From Mesorhizobium escarrei (GTDB lineage: Bacteria > Pseudomonadota > Alphaproteobacteria > Rhizobiales > Rhizobiaceae), in assembly GCF_935825525.1 (NCBI RefSeq), contig NZ_CAKXZT010000090.1, forward strand, positions 1 through 64,000: a DNA stretch of 64,000 bases, written 5' to 3'. Made by a program: the position numbers and the translations under genes. Shown here one piece after another: positions 26,070 through 34,081 of the stretch (positions are counted from its first letter, which is position 1; every line of letters starts with the position of its first letter). The notes under the pieces are model-generated. The model saw nothing but the letters and a program-made list of their open reading frames with translations, searched no databases and was not told the DNA's origin.

Positions 26070-26599
26070 ACCAGATGAAAGCCATCGAAGCCTATGGCGA
26101 AATGACCGAGCCCGCGACGTTCACCATCCAGCGGCTTTTGCCCGGCCCCATCGAGCGGGTCTGGGCCTATCTCACCGAGAGTGACCTGCGCCGGCAGTGG
26201 ATGGCTGCGGGCCAGATGGAAATGAAGGCCGGCACCTCGTTCGAGTTCGTCTGGCGTAACGACGAGCTGACCGATCCGCCCGGCCAGCGCCCCGCGGGCT
26301 TTCCCGAAGAGCATCGGATGGAGGGGCGGATCACCGAGCTCGATCAACCTTACAAGCTCGCCATCACCTGGGGAAACACCGGCGGGGTTTCCTTCTTGCT
26401 GGAGCCGAAGGGCAATGATGTGCTGCTCACCGTCATCCATCGCCGGCTGCCGGAACGCGCAATCCAGCTCAACGTCACCGCCGGCTGGCACATGCACCTC
26501 GACATGCTGGCCGCCCGCCTCGCCGGCAAGACGCCGACCTCGTTCTGGGACGGCTGGAGCCGCCTGCGGGAAGAGTACGACCGCCGCCTGCCGGCCTGA
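26066..26599 (+). CDS. SRPBCC/AHSA1-type protein
   Basis: 177 aa, START-like fold with a deep hydrophobic cavity that may bind a lipid or aromatic ligand. Pattern FTIQRLLPGPIERVWAYLTESDLRRQWM at the N-terminus, then GRITELDQPYKLAITW, and a C-terminal helix GWHMHLDMLAARLAG. Overlaps the ArsR gene by four bases, a widespread ArsR-SRPBCC operon arrangement. The exact ligand is unknown. Confidence 0.87.
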   Translation: MNQMKAIEAYGEMTEPATFTIQRLLPGPIERVWAYLTESDLRRQWMAAGQMEMKAGTSFEFVWRNDELTDPPGQRPAGFPEEHRMEGRITELDQPYKLAITWGNTGGVSFLLEPKGNDVLLTVIHRRLPERAIQLNVTAGWHMHLDMLAARLAGKTPTSFWDGWSRLREEYDRRLPA

Positions 26600-26722
26600 C
26601 ACGATCGCGTCGGCTGAAGTCACCGCCCAGCCTCCACCGGCATTCGCCCATGGAGGCTCGCACACCAGCAACGATGAAACGATGAAACGTGCTTGCATTG
26701 GGCAAGCCTGATGGAGGAAGTC

Positions 26723-27298
26723 ATGCGCAAATTGATCGCCGGAATGAAGATTTCCGTCGACGGCAAGATGGAGGCGCCCGAGGGTTATGCCGCTTGGATC
26801 GACGCGTGGTCGGAGGACTATGGGCTGACGCCGCAAATCGATGCCTGCCTGCTCGGGAGCGTCATGTACGCCGGCTACGAGCGCTACTGGAGCGCGATCC
26901 AGAACGAGCCGGACCAGCCGCTGCCGATGACCGGCAAATTGCCGACGCCTGCCGAGCTCGAATGGGCCCGCTTTGCCGAACAGACGCCGCATTATGTGCT
27001 GTCGAACACGATGACTTCGGCGCTTTGGCCAAAGACGCGCTTCGTGCGGAGCCTCGAAGACATCGCTGGCCTCAAGCAGCAGCCCGGCAAGGACATCTAT
27101 CTCATGGGCGGTGCGCGAATGACCGCGAGCCTAATCGATGCCGGGCTGGTGGATGAACTGCGGCTGATCGTCTACCCGCTGCTCGTCGGCGAAGGGAAGG
27201 CGCTGTTCGGAGCAACGCAAAATCGTCGCGGGCTCGAACTGCGGAAGGTTCAGCAGCTCACGGATGGGCGCGTGAGCCTGACCTATGGGATTGGCTAA
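26723..27298 (+). CDS. Dihydrofolate reductase-family protein (RibD C-terminal-like)
   Basis: 191 aa. MRKLIAGMKISVDGKMEAPEG opens the fold; LLGSVMYAGYERYW, KDIYLMGGARMTASLIDAGLVDELRLIVYPLLVGEGKALF are diagnostic of the YyaP/YwjB-like branch, which resembles but is not classical FolA. ATG at 26723 is preceded by GGAGGAAG. It lies 123 bases after the SRPBCC gene and may be in the same transcript, as often seen. NADPH-dependent reduction of an unknown pteridine-like substrate is inferred. Confidence 0.83.
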   Translation: MRKLIAGMKISVDGKMEAPEGYAAWIDAWSEDYGLTPQIDACLLGSVMYAGYERYWSAIQNEPDQPLPMTGKLPTPAELEWARFAEQTPHYVLSNTMTSALWPKTRFVRSLEDIAGLKQQPGKDIYLMGGARMTASLIDAGLVDELRLIVYPLLVGEGKALFGATQNRRGLELRKVQQLTDGRVSLTYGIG

Positions 27299-27367
27299 CT
27301 TAGCCGGTCTTCGCAGACTTCGCAGCGCTGCCCGGCTGAATTTTTTTCCTGAAAGGCACTTCGCAGG

Positions 27368-28117
27368 TCAGAGGGAGACCGATAGCCCACCGTCAACGGC
27401 CAGTACATGTCCGTTGACGTAGGCGGCAGCGTCGGACGCGAGAAACACCACGGCTCCACCGAGCTCCTCAGGCTGGGCCCAGCGGCCCGCCGGGGTTCGT
27501 GTCTCGACCCATTTGGTGAAGGCCTCATCGCTTATAAGTGCGGTATTGAGTTCGGTGGCGAAATAGCCGGGGGCGATCGCGTTGACGGTGATGCCGTGAC
27601 GGCCCAGTTCAGCGGCGGTGGAGCGTGTCAGCCCGTGCAGGCCCGCCTTTGCCGCCACGTAGGCGTGAATAGTGGGACGGCCAAGGATCGCCGCAACCGA
27701 TCCGGTGTTTATTATGCGCCCGAACTTGTTTGGCAGCATCAGGCGCACCGCGTCGCGCATCATGCGGAAGCAAGCCGAAAGATTGACCGCAATCACATGG
27801 TCGAAATCCTCGTCCTGCCATTCGACCAACGGACTTCGATGCTGGATGCCTGCGTTGTTGACTAGAATATCGAGGCGGCCGTGGCGTTCGACAACCCCTT
27901 CGAGCGACGCCCTCGAGATCGCCGCTTCGTTGACATCGAACGGCAGCGCTTCGGCACCGATCCTTTCGGCCGCCGCCGACAGCGCGGCCGGATCGCGGGC
28001 ATTGACGATCACCGTCGCGCCGTTTTCCGCAAGCGCCTTGGCCATGGCGAAGCCGAGACCGCGCGAAGCGCCGGTGACCAGCGCGACACGGCCGTTGAGC
28101 GAGAACAATTCCGACAT
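27368..28117 (-). CDS. SDR-family oxidoreductase (gluconate 5-dehydrogenase-like)
   Basis: 249-aa classical short-chain dehydrogenase: cofactor motif VTGASRGLGFAMAK (T-G-x-x-x-G-x-G), NNAG at about 88-91, catalytic Ser in NTGSVAAI and Y-V-A-A-K. The ends PGYFATELNT and GGAVVFLASDAAAYVNGHVLAVDGG are typical. It is the last gene of the sugar ABC operon, following the binding protein by 59 bases, so it probably oxidises or reduces the imported sugar or sugar acid. ATG at 28117 has AGGGGATAT upstream. Confidence 0.87.
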   Translation of the reverse strand: MSELFSLNGRVALVTGASRGLGFAMAKALAENGATVIVNARDPAALSAAAERIGAEALPFDVNEAAISRASLEGVVERHGRLDILVNNAGIQHRSPLVEWQDEDFDHVIAVNLSACFRMMRDAVRLMLPNKFGRIINTGSVAAILGRPTIHAYVAAKAGLHGLTRSTAAELGRHGITVNAIAPGYFATELNTALISDEAFTKWVETRTPAGRWAQPEELGGAVVFLASDAAAYVNGHVLAVDGGLSVSL

Positions 28118-28176
28118 TGATATCCCCTGGGAAAAGGGCGGGAGTTTCCTCCCGCCCAACGGCGCTGTTTGGAGCG

Positions 28177-29181
28177 CTATTTGGCGATGCAGGTATCCGC
28201 TGTCTCCGGGGTGCAAATGTCAAGGCCGGTATAGGTCGGGTCGGCCGGCGGTGCCTTGCCGTCCTTCATGTCCTTCAGCGCCATCATCGTCTTGTAGCCC
28301 ATTTCGAACGGCCGCTGGCCGACCTGGCCAAGCGAGAACCCTTCCTTCATCTGGTCGATCTGCACGGGAAGCGTGTCGGCGACGACCAGCGCCAAGGCCT
28401 TCGAGGCGATCTTGTCCTTGTACGGCGCGACCGCGGCGCGATTGGCATCGGGGATGAACTGCGGGAAGCCGCCGGTTGGGATGAACGCATCGAGGTTCGG
28501 GTTTTTCGCCATGATGTCCTCGAACTGCTGCACCGAGCGCGGGAAGTCGTCGTCGGTGTAGAGTGGGCAGCCCTCGATTTCGGTCCAGCCGTTCTGTCCG
28601 GTTAGGCGATCGCCGGGTGAGGCAGCCGATTTGGTCCCCGAAAGCGTGTCGCGAATGCCCTGCATGCGCTCATTGTGGTTGGCCGCCGCCGCGCCGCCCG
28701 ACTGGATGCAGATCGTGCCGCCTTTGGGCTTGATCTGCATGGCGAGCTTGGCGAGGTTCGTACCGATCTCATAATTGTGCGTGCCGATATAGGCGACGCG
28801 CAGATCCTTGTTCTCGGGCAGCAGATCGGAGTCCCAGGTGAGGACCGGAATACCGGCGTCCTTGGCGGCCTGCAGCGCAACCGCCATCGCCGCAGCGTTC
28901 GATGGCGACACGGCGATGCCGTCCACCCTCTTGGCCACGAGATCCTGCACGATCTGTACCTGCTCGTCGCCACCGCCGTGCTCGCCGGGGCCAATATACA
29001 TGCACTCCAGGGCACCATTCGATTCGGCTTCGGCCTTCTTGCAGCCGTCGCGTGCCTGATCGAAGAAAGGATTGTTCATATTCTTCGGCACCAGGGCGAA
29101 GGTGTATTTCGCGTCGGCACCGGAAACGGCGAGCACCATGGCGCCAAGCGTGACAGCCGCCGTCAGCAGATGTTTTTTCAT
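28177..29181 (-). CDS. Sugar ABC transporter substrate-binding protein (periplasmic, ribose/fructose type)
   Basis: 334 aa. Sec signal peptide MKKHLLTAAVTLGAMVLAVSGADA, then a peripla_BP_4 fold: FALVPKNMNNPFFDQARDGCKKAEAE, IVQDLVAKRVDGIAVSPSNAAAM, VLTWDSDLLPENKDLRVAYIGTHNYEIG. The aspartate in TWDSD and the asparagine in K-N-M-N-N-P-F-F are typical ligand contacts of sugar-binding relatives. Pairs with permease and ATPase upstream and SDR downstream. The sugar cannot be told from sequence alone. Confidence 0.87.
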   Translation of the reverse strand: MKKHLLTAAVTLGAMVLAVSGADAKYTFALVPKNMNNPFFDQARDGCKKAEAESNGALECMYIGPGEHGGGDEQVQIVQDLVAKRVDGIAVSPSNAAAMAVALQAAKDAGIPVLTWDSDLLPENKDLRVAYIGTHNYEIGTNLAKLAMQIKPKGGTICIQSGGAAAANHNERMQGIRDTLSGTKSAASPGDRLTGQNGWTEIEGCPLYTDDDFPRSVQQFEDIMAKNPNLDAFIPTGGFPQFIPDANRAAVAPYKDKIASKALALVVADTLPVQIDQMKEGFSLGQVGQRPFEMGYKTMMALKDMKDGKAPPADPTYTGLDICTPETADTCIAK

Positions 29182-29235
29182 GTGAAGTTCTCCTCCTTGC
29201 TGTGATGTCCCGCAGGGCCTCCCGCCGGCGGGTTT

Positions 29236-30363
29236 CTAGCGGTGCTTTTTGGGCATCAGGACTGCCAGCGACGCGGCGAGGATCGACTTGCCGCCGGTTT
29301 GCATGCCCAAAAGAACCGCAAGAACGATGAAGGCGCCGACGAAGGCACCCTGCCAGTTTGAATCGATGCCGGCCATCAGCAGCGCATTCCTGATCACTTC
29401 GAGGAACGCCGAACCGATGACCGCACCGAAGGCCGTGCCGGCGCCGCCCATGAGGCTGGCGCCGCCAATGACTGTCGCCGCAATGACGCGCAGCTCATAG
29501 CCTTGGCCCATGGCATTGATGGCCGAGCCGTTGTATCCGAGCAGCAGGAGCGAGGCGATCGAGGCGGTGAAGGCCGAGAAAACGTAGGCCTGGAATTTAA
29601 TCCAGTCGACCGGAACGCCGGTGAGCCGCGCCGCCTCCTCATTGCCGCCGATGGCGAATAGATGCCGGGCCCAGGCAGTGAAATTGAACACGAAGCCGAC
29701 AATCAGCGCCAGGACCACCATGGTCCAGAATTGCGACGACAGTTCTGGTATCCAGTGCGGCGCCCAGTCCTCGGGTCCATGCCGCGGCCATTTCGCCTGG
29801 CCGATCGCCTTCACGATCGGAGCATCGGGCCCGAACTGGTAAAGCATCTGGTTGGCCGAGAATACCACTGCCAGCGAGCGGGCGACGGACAGCATGCCGA
29901 GGGTGACCACAAAGGACGGCATTCCGACATAGGCGACAAAAAATCCGTTGACCGCGCCGCAGGCCAGGCCGGAAAAGAGGCCCATGGCGAAGGCGATGTA
30001 CCAGGGATAATGCCAGGTGAGGAACAGGCCGGCGACGATGACCACGAGGCCCATGATCGAGCCGACCGACAGATCGATGCCACCGGTGATGATGACGACC
30101 GTCATGCCGAGCGCCATGATGCCAAAAGGCGCGAAATTGCGCGTCACATTGGCGACGTTTTCGGAGGTGCCGAAGCTCGGCTCCATCGCCGTCATCAAGA
30201 TGACCAGCGCGATCAGCGCGATCGTCACCCAGAACGGCTGACTTGAAATCACGCGTTGGAAAGCTGTCTGTTCCTTGGTCGGGACGAAGTCCGACATGGC
30301 CGGCTGGCCGGCTCTCTCGGCTGACTCCTGAGCGCCAATCGACTCCTGAACACTATTCGCCAC
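29236..30363 (-). CDS. Sugar ABC transporter permease (RbsC/FrcC-type)
   Basis: 375-aa integral membrane protein with about nine to ten helices after a hydrophilic N-terminus of about 48 residues. Conserved BPD_transp_2 pieces: MALGMTVVIITGGIDLSVGSIMGL, the ARHLFAIGGNEEAARLTGVPVDW coupling loop, and VIGGASLMGGAGTAFGAVIGS. Start overlaps the end of the ATPase gene by 11 bases, so translation is coupled. Forms the membrane channel of the importer. Confidence 0.88.
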   Translation of the reverse strand: MANSVQESIGAQESAERAGQPAMSDFVPTKEQTAFQRVISSQPFWVTIALIALVILMTAMEPSFGTSENVANVTRNFAPFGIMALGMTVVIITGGIDLSVGSIMGLVVIVAGLFLTWHYPWYIAFAMGLFSGLACGAVNGFFVAYVGMPSFVVTLGMLSVARSLAVVFSANQMLYQFGPDAPIVKAIGQAKWPRHGPEDWAPHWIPELSSQFWTMVVLALIVGFVFNFTAWARHLFAIGGNEEAARLTGVPVDWIKFQAYVFSAFTASIASLLLLGYNGSAINAMGQGYELRVIAATVIGGASLMGGAGTAFGAVIGSAFLEVIRNALLMAGIDSNWQGAFVGAFIVLAVLLGMQTGGKSILAASLAVLMPKKHR

Positions 30364-31093
30364 GGATGGCCCCCGTTATCAGTCCTGTTATTTCCTCGGG
30401 CGATGTGTTGCCGGTGTCCTTGTCGGCAACCTTCGAACCCCGCCTGAGCACGATGATGCGATCCGCGACGGCAAAAACGTCAGGCATGCGGTGGCTGATC
30501 AGCATGACGCCGACGCCTTGCGCCTTGAGGCGCCGGATCAATTCGAGCACTTCGGCCACCTGGCGCACCGAGATGGCGGCGGTCGGCTCGTCCATCAACA
30601 CCAGCTTGGCGTTTGAAAGTCGGGTTCGCGCAATGGCTACCGCCTGGCGCTGCCCACCGGACATCTTCTTGACCAGGTCGCGCGGCCTGGTTTCCGATTT
30701 GAGTTCCCTGAACAGCGCTGCCGAGCGGTCGATCATCGCCTGCTTGTCAAGCACCCTGATCGGCCAGAAACCTTTCTTGATCTCGCGGCCGAGGAAGACG
30801 TTCTGCGCGGCCGTCAGATTATCGGCGAGCGCCAGGTCCTGATAAACGACTTCGATCCCCTTGGCGCGGGCCTGGACGGGTTTGTGGAAATGGCAAACCT
30901 CGCCGTCCACGACAATTTCGCCGTCGCTTGGCGGGAAGTTGCCAGCCACGGTCTTGACCACGGTGGACTTGCCGGCGCCGTTGTCCCCCATCAGACCCAC
31001 AACCTCGCCTCGCTCCACCTGGAAGCTGACGTCGCTCAGGGCCTGAATGGCCCCGAAATTCTTGGAAACGTGGCGAACCTCAAGCACCGGCAT
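30353..31093 (-). CDS. Sugar ABC transporter ATP-binding protein, single-domain
   Basis: 246 aa: Walker A MGDNGAGKSTVVK, Q-loop VYQDLALADNLTAAQNV, signature KMSGGQRQAVAIAR, Walker B LVLMDEPTAAI. It contains one ATPase domain, unlike the duplicated RbsA; single-domain ATPases of this type occur in rhizobial fructose-type (FrcA) importers. First gene of the minus operon. Upstream is a 530-base region with GntR-like operator dyads. Confidence 0.88.
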   Translation of the reverse strand: MPVLEVRHVSKNFGAIQALSDVSFQVERGEVVGLMGDNGAGKSTVVKTVAGNFPPSDGEIVVDGEVCHFHKPVQARAKGIEVVYQDLALADNLTAAQNVFLGREIKKGFWPIRVLDKQAMIDRSAALFRELKSETRPRDLVKKMSGGQRQAVAIARTRLSNAKLVLMDEPTAAISVRQVAEVLELIRRLKAQGVGVMLISHRMPDVFAVADRIIVLRRGSKVADKDTGNTSPEEITGLITGAIRGE

Positions 31094-31626
31094 CGCGGTC
31101 CTCCCCGGACAACATTTGCCAATCTTGTCCCGGACTTATACAAGACAGCTAATCAGCGAAATGTATTCGACACAATCCTTATTCGAAGGAGCCCCCTTAT
31201 TCGAAGAAGACGGGTATCCATTGTTAGAGGGGGCAGGTGGACCGGAGCAGATCGCCACTGCGCCGGCTTCGATTGGGGACGAGGCTCGGTTCTATTCAAG
31301 GTCAACAGCAGAGACGTCTTCTTGACCGACCGGCTTTTGAGGAGGCGAAGGATCTGGAATCGGGTCCAGGCCGATGAAGAACATGTTCCAAGCGGCCACA
31401 TTAAACACCGGCTCCGGCGGGGTAGGCGGATTTCGGCGCCGAAGCGATGATGGCCCACCAGGACGAAAGGAACTTGCGCAGTTGTAGGATGACCGTATGA
31501 TCGGACCCCATGCAGCGCGAGCGGCAGATTCATACGGCGATCGATCAAGGCAGCCTTCGATCCGGCAGGCCTGTTCAATCCGACATGTCTCATGCCTGAT
31601 CCGGGCGATTTGTAGGGGAAAGCCGC
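31094..31626. other. Divergent intergenic region between sugar importer and GntR regulator
   Basis: About 530 bases without a convincing gene. It holds operator-like dyads next to the ATPase start (31105-31145), a 12-bp direct repeat CCTTATTCGAAG at 31177-31188 and 31195-31206 (18-base period), and a few short frames without ribosome sites. The middle part looks like decayed sequence. Confidence 0.4.
31105..31145 (-). promoter_or_regulatory. Operator-like dyads upstream of the sugar ABC operon
   Basis: GGACAA (31107-31112) pairs with TTGTCC (31125-31130), and TCTTGT (31123-31128) pairs with ACAAGA (31140-31145). The 10-mer TGTCCCGGAC (31127-31136) also occurs in the MocR operator at 7779-7788. 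Likely regulator-binding sites; which GntR-type protein binds is unknown. Confidence 0.4.
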
Positions 31627-32358
31627 ATGAAGCAGCGTTCGTCCATCATCGGCAGCGTGGAGGCGCTTCCACATCGCGTCGCGTCGCATCTGAGCCGCGA
31701 GATCGAGGGCGGCGACATCATCCCGGGAGCCCGGCTTCCCACCGAAAGCCAGCTCGCCGACAAGTTCGGCGTCAGCCGCAATGTTGTCAGGGAAGCGATT
31801 GCCCAGCTTCGCGCCGATGGCATGATCGAGGCGCGGCAGGGCATAGGCGCATTCGTCATGGCGCCGGAACAGCGGACAGCCATCCGGATCGACCGTGAAG
31901 CGCTAAAAGACCAGCGCAACATGGAGCAGCTGTTCGAGCTGCGCAGCATACTGGAGACCGAATCCGCCACGCTCGCCGCAGCGCGCTGCGCATCCGACGA
32001 CCTTGACGCCATCAATGCTGCGCTGGACCGCATGGGTGGTGAGGAGCGCTGGGAGGATGGCAGCATCGAGGCCGATCTGCTTTTCCATCGGGCGATCGCC
32101 CGGGCCACCGGCAATAGTTACATCTACACCTTCATTTCGTTCGTCTGCGAGCAGATCCGCCAGTCGATCCACTATGCCCGCCTGACCAACCCGCTCCACG
32201 ACCTGGTCGAGGTCAACGTCGCCGAGCACGTGCGGATTTACGACGAGCTCGCCGCGCATGATCCGCAGGCTGCCGGCGAGGCGATGCGCCGGCACATCGA
32301 GGGCGCCGCAGCGCGCGTCGGCGTCGAACTCACCGCGAAGCTCAATCGGGGCAAATGA
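31627..32358 (+). CDS. GntR-family regulator, FCD (FadR-type) subgroup
   Basis: 243 aa. Winged helix (residues about 15-80: VASHLSREIEGGDIIPGARLPTESQLADKFGVSRNVVREAIAQLRADGMIEARQGIGAFV) followed by an all-helical FCD ligand domain with the acidic/His metal pattern LRSILETESA, LLFHRAIARATGN, and the late histidines in VAEHVRIYDELAAHD and MRRHIEG. FCD proteins usually sense organic acids or sugar derivatives. Divergent from the sugar importer. Stop overlaps the following VOC gene by four bases. Confidence 0.88.
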   Translation: MKQRSSIIGSVEALPHRVASHLSREIEGGDIIPGARLPTESQLADKFGVSRNVVREAIAQLRADGMIEARQGIGAFVMAPEQRTAIRIDREALKDQRNMEQLFELRSILETESATLAAARCASDDLDAINAALDRMGGEERWEDGSIEADLLFHRAIARATGNSYIYTFISFVCEQIRQSIHYARLTNPLHDLVEVNVAEHVRIYDELAAHDPQAAGEAMRRHIEGAAARVGVELTAKLNRGK

Positions 32359-32798
32359 CCATGTCGCTCGGCCAGACCAAGGCAATCACCGATATCTGCC
32401 TTCTTGTCGAGGATATCGACCGCACCATCGACTTCTACACGCAGAAGCTCGGCTACCGGATCAGACGCCGCGCCGAGGGCTTTGTCGATTTTCATTCCGA
32501 GCGCGTGACGCTCGCCGCATGGGAACTGGATCACATCAATCGCCACTGCGGCGTCTCGAATGTCCGCTCACCGAAGCAGGCGCACAAGGCATGTGTCGCC
32601 ATGGAACTCGAAAGCGCCGGCGAGGTCGACCGGCTTTACGCCGAACTGTCGGACAAGGGCGTGCCGTTCGTCGGGCCGCCCGGCGACTATGTCTGGAACG
32701 CGCGCTGCGCCTACTTCCACGATCCGGACGGGACGCTGTGGGAACTCTACGCCTGGACCGGCGCGGGACCGGGCGACTATCACGACACGCAAGTATGA
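32355..32798 (+). CDS. VOC-superfamily protein (lactoylglutathione lyase-like)
   Basis: 147 aa. AITDICLLVEDIDRTIDFYTQKLGYRIRRRAEGFVDFHSE opens the first beta-alpha-beta module; FHDPDGTLWELYAWT closes the second, with Glu as likely metal ligand. Translation coupled to the GntR regulator (ATGA overlap). Just 30 bases after its stop the target duplication of the IS element starts, so any downstream gene of the original operon is now separated. Confidence 0.82.
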   Translation: MTMSLGQTKAITDICLLVEDIDRTIDFYTQKLGYRIRRRAEGFVDFHSERVTLAAWELDHINRHCGVSNVRSPKQAHKACVAMELESAGEVDRLYAELSDKGVPFVGPPGDYVWNARCAYFHDPDGTLWELYAWTGAGPGDYHDTQV

Positions 32799-32827
32799 TT
32801 GGATCGCGACGGCCTCGCAAGAAAGGG

Positions 32828-32835
32828 CCGCGCCG
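32828..32835. repeat. Left 8-bp target-site duplication of the IS element
   Basis: CCGCGCCG precedes the left inverted repeat; the identical octamer is at 35607-35614. Confidence 0.85.
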
Positions 32836-32877
32836 GGTAGTGTCTCAGTTTGAAATATGCCGAAACGCCTATCTCGT

Positions 32878-32923
32878 TTGATCGACAAGGCGAAAGCGCC
32901 TATATGCTTAGCGGAAAGCATAT
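32878..32923 (+). promoter_or_regulatory. Promoter and operator of the left cargo operon
   Basis: TTGATC (32878-32883), 17 bases, TATATG (32901-32906). An inverted repeat ATATGCTT (32902-32909)/AAGCATAT (32916-32923) covers the -10 box. The 10-mer ATGCTTAGCG (32904-32913) recurs inverted in the transposase promoter. Probable site for the element's own HTH protein. Confidence 0.45.
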
Positions 32924-32933
32924 GGAGGCCAGC

Positions 32934-33161
32934 GTGCATTTCCTAGTCGTTCCTGTGAATAGGCAACCGGATATGGGGTTCTGGCTTCAAGCCGATAGTC
33001 CGGAGGAGGCTAGGCGTTTAGTATCGCTGAACGTCCCTCAAATGGAATATGCGACCAATGAGGGTTACGCGACCTGCGAACAGGATCAGACCCATTCCCC
33101 GCCGTACGGCGTGATCGTGGAAGGGTCAGGCCGCACCTTCACAATCAAGAAGCGGTATTGA
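32934..33161 (+). CDS. Cargo hypothetical protein 1 (75 aa)
   Basis: GTG start at 32934 with a perfect GGAGG five bases before it. Soluble, ends in a basic FTIKKRY tail; the pattern QADSPEEARRLVSLNVPQMEYATNEGYATCEQD has no recognised family. In-frame ATGs at 32904 and 32922 lie inside the operator/ribosome-site region. Its stop overlaps the next gene. Function unknown. Confidence 0.6.
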   Translation: MHFLVVPVNRQPDMGFWLQADSPEEARRLVSLNVPQMEYATNEGYATCEQDQTHSPPYGVIVEGSGRTFTIKKRY

Positions 33162-33163
33162 TC

Positions 33164-33397
33164 ATGCCAACCGGACCAAAAGGCCAGAAGCGCCCCGCCG
33201 ACGTGATCGGCAATGCCGTCCGCGTTATGCGCATTGCGACCGGCGAGGAAGCCGACGACGTGATTGACGACGGCAAAGACCCTGCCGCGAAAGCACTTGG
33301 CGCGAAAGGCGGAAAGAAGCGCGCCGAGAACATGACGCCAGAGCGGCGCGCCGAAATCGCCAAGAAGGCGGCAGAGAAACGATGGGCTAATCGCTAG
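33164..33397 (+). CDS. Cargo small basic protein 2 (77 aa)
   Basis: Opens MPTGPKGQKRPADVIGNAVRVMRIATGEEADD, then a glycine/lysine-rich stretch ALGAKGGKKRAENMTPERRAEIAKKAAEKRW. The latter resembles the K-G-G-x-x-R-A-x-x-(L/M)-(S/T)-P-E-R-R-x-x-I-A-x-x-A-A-x-x-R-W motif of small basic proteins often annotated as RNA-binding or histone-like. A TTG at 33158, overlapping the previous stop, is an alternative start. It may bind nucleic acid; inference. Nearly touches the convergent 33394 gene end. Confidence 0.65.
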   Translation: MPTGPKGQKRPADVIGNAVRVMRIATGEEADDVIDDGKDPAAKALGAKGGKKRAENMTPERRAEIAKKAAEKRWANR

Positions 33398-33675
33398 GTA
33401 CTGCTTTGTTGAGCTTGCTTCAGTGCTTCGAGCTTGGTGGGATCAAAGAAAATAGTGGTCCCAGACACTTGTTCATAGTGATCAATCGTTTGTTGTATCA
33501 CTTGGCCAAGCAATTTCAGCGTCTTGTGAGACATCACAATAGATACTTGCTCGTAAATTTTGCTGTCGCTGCTCTCATCCTCCACCCCGAATGTTATGAT
33601 TGAGTCATTGTCGCTGAACCGGATACCGATTGAGCTCGCGGGTATGAATTTAAAATCTGGCGCCCTGGTAGGCAA
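33394..33675 (-). CDS. Cargo DUF3467-like protein 3 (93 aa)
   Basis: Starts with a TTG at 33675, overlapping the upstream HTH gene by 26 bases. The second half VSIVMSHKTLKLLGQVIQQTIDHYEQVSGTTI follows the pattern of DUF3467 proteins (strand, then a helix ending in Y-E-x-x-x-G). The first half FIPASSIGIRFSDNDSIITFGVED gives beta strands. Function unknown. Third gene of the minus-strand cassette. Confidence 0.6.
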   Translation of the reverse strand: MPTRAPDFKFIPASSIGIRFSDNDSIITFGVEDESSDSKIYEQVSIVMSHKTLKLLGQVIQQTIDHYEQVSGTTIFFDPTKLEALKQAQQSST

Positions 33676-34081
33676 CGGTCATCTCCTTAACGTGTGTTGA
33701 GGTTTTTTGCATCGGCGCGCTTATTTCGCTGCGACTAGTAGTCGCCTCATATTTAGCCAAAAAATCATGCGTTCGATTGTTGGATTGCTCAGCCCCGATC
33801 TTCTCGAACCTTATCTTGGGCACATACCCAAGGGACAATGCGATGTCAGAGATTGTGTCTGACTCCAGATTACAGGGGGCAGAGAGCCACCGCGTTATCT
33901 GCTCTGGCCGCTTGTCGAGCTTTCTTGCAATATCGGCTTTGGTGATGTCACTTTCCTGAAAGGCTTCAAGTAGCTGATCATTGATCTCACCACGAAAATT
34001 TTCCCTAAAGTAACCTACCCAGTATTTTGCAATTTTAGGCTCTTTGATTGCGCTCATCAACCGCGTTAGTGAGATAGTCAT
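33650..34081 (-). CDS. Cargo XRE-type HTH protein (143 aa)
   Basis: Best ribosome site in the element: AGGAGGT eight bases before the ATG at 34081. The middle carries a Cro/C1-type helix-turn-helix, ITKADIARKLDKRPEQITRWLSAP...DTISDIALSLGY (about residues 45-92). The last 50 residues are polar and probably flexible. It follows and overlaps the 183-aa gene by 47 bases. By arrangement it could be the antitoxin or repressor of that cassette, and a candidate to bind the shared 10-mer in both cargo and transposase promoters. Confidence 0.75.
   Translation of the reverse strand: MTISLTRLMSAIKEPKIAKYWVGYFRENFRGEINDQLLEAFQESDITKADIARKLDKRPEQITRWLSAPCNLESDTISDIALSLGYVPKIRFEKIGAEQSNNRTHDFLAKYEATTSRSEISAPMQKTSTHVKEMTVAYQGARF

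Noticed and set aside
31177..31206. 12-bp direct repeat CCTTATTCGAAG, considered as a CRISPR-like or iteron array
   Set aside because: Only two units with an 18-base period, no array; insufficient for either.
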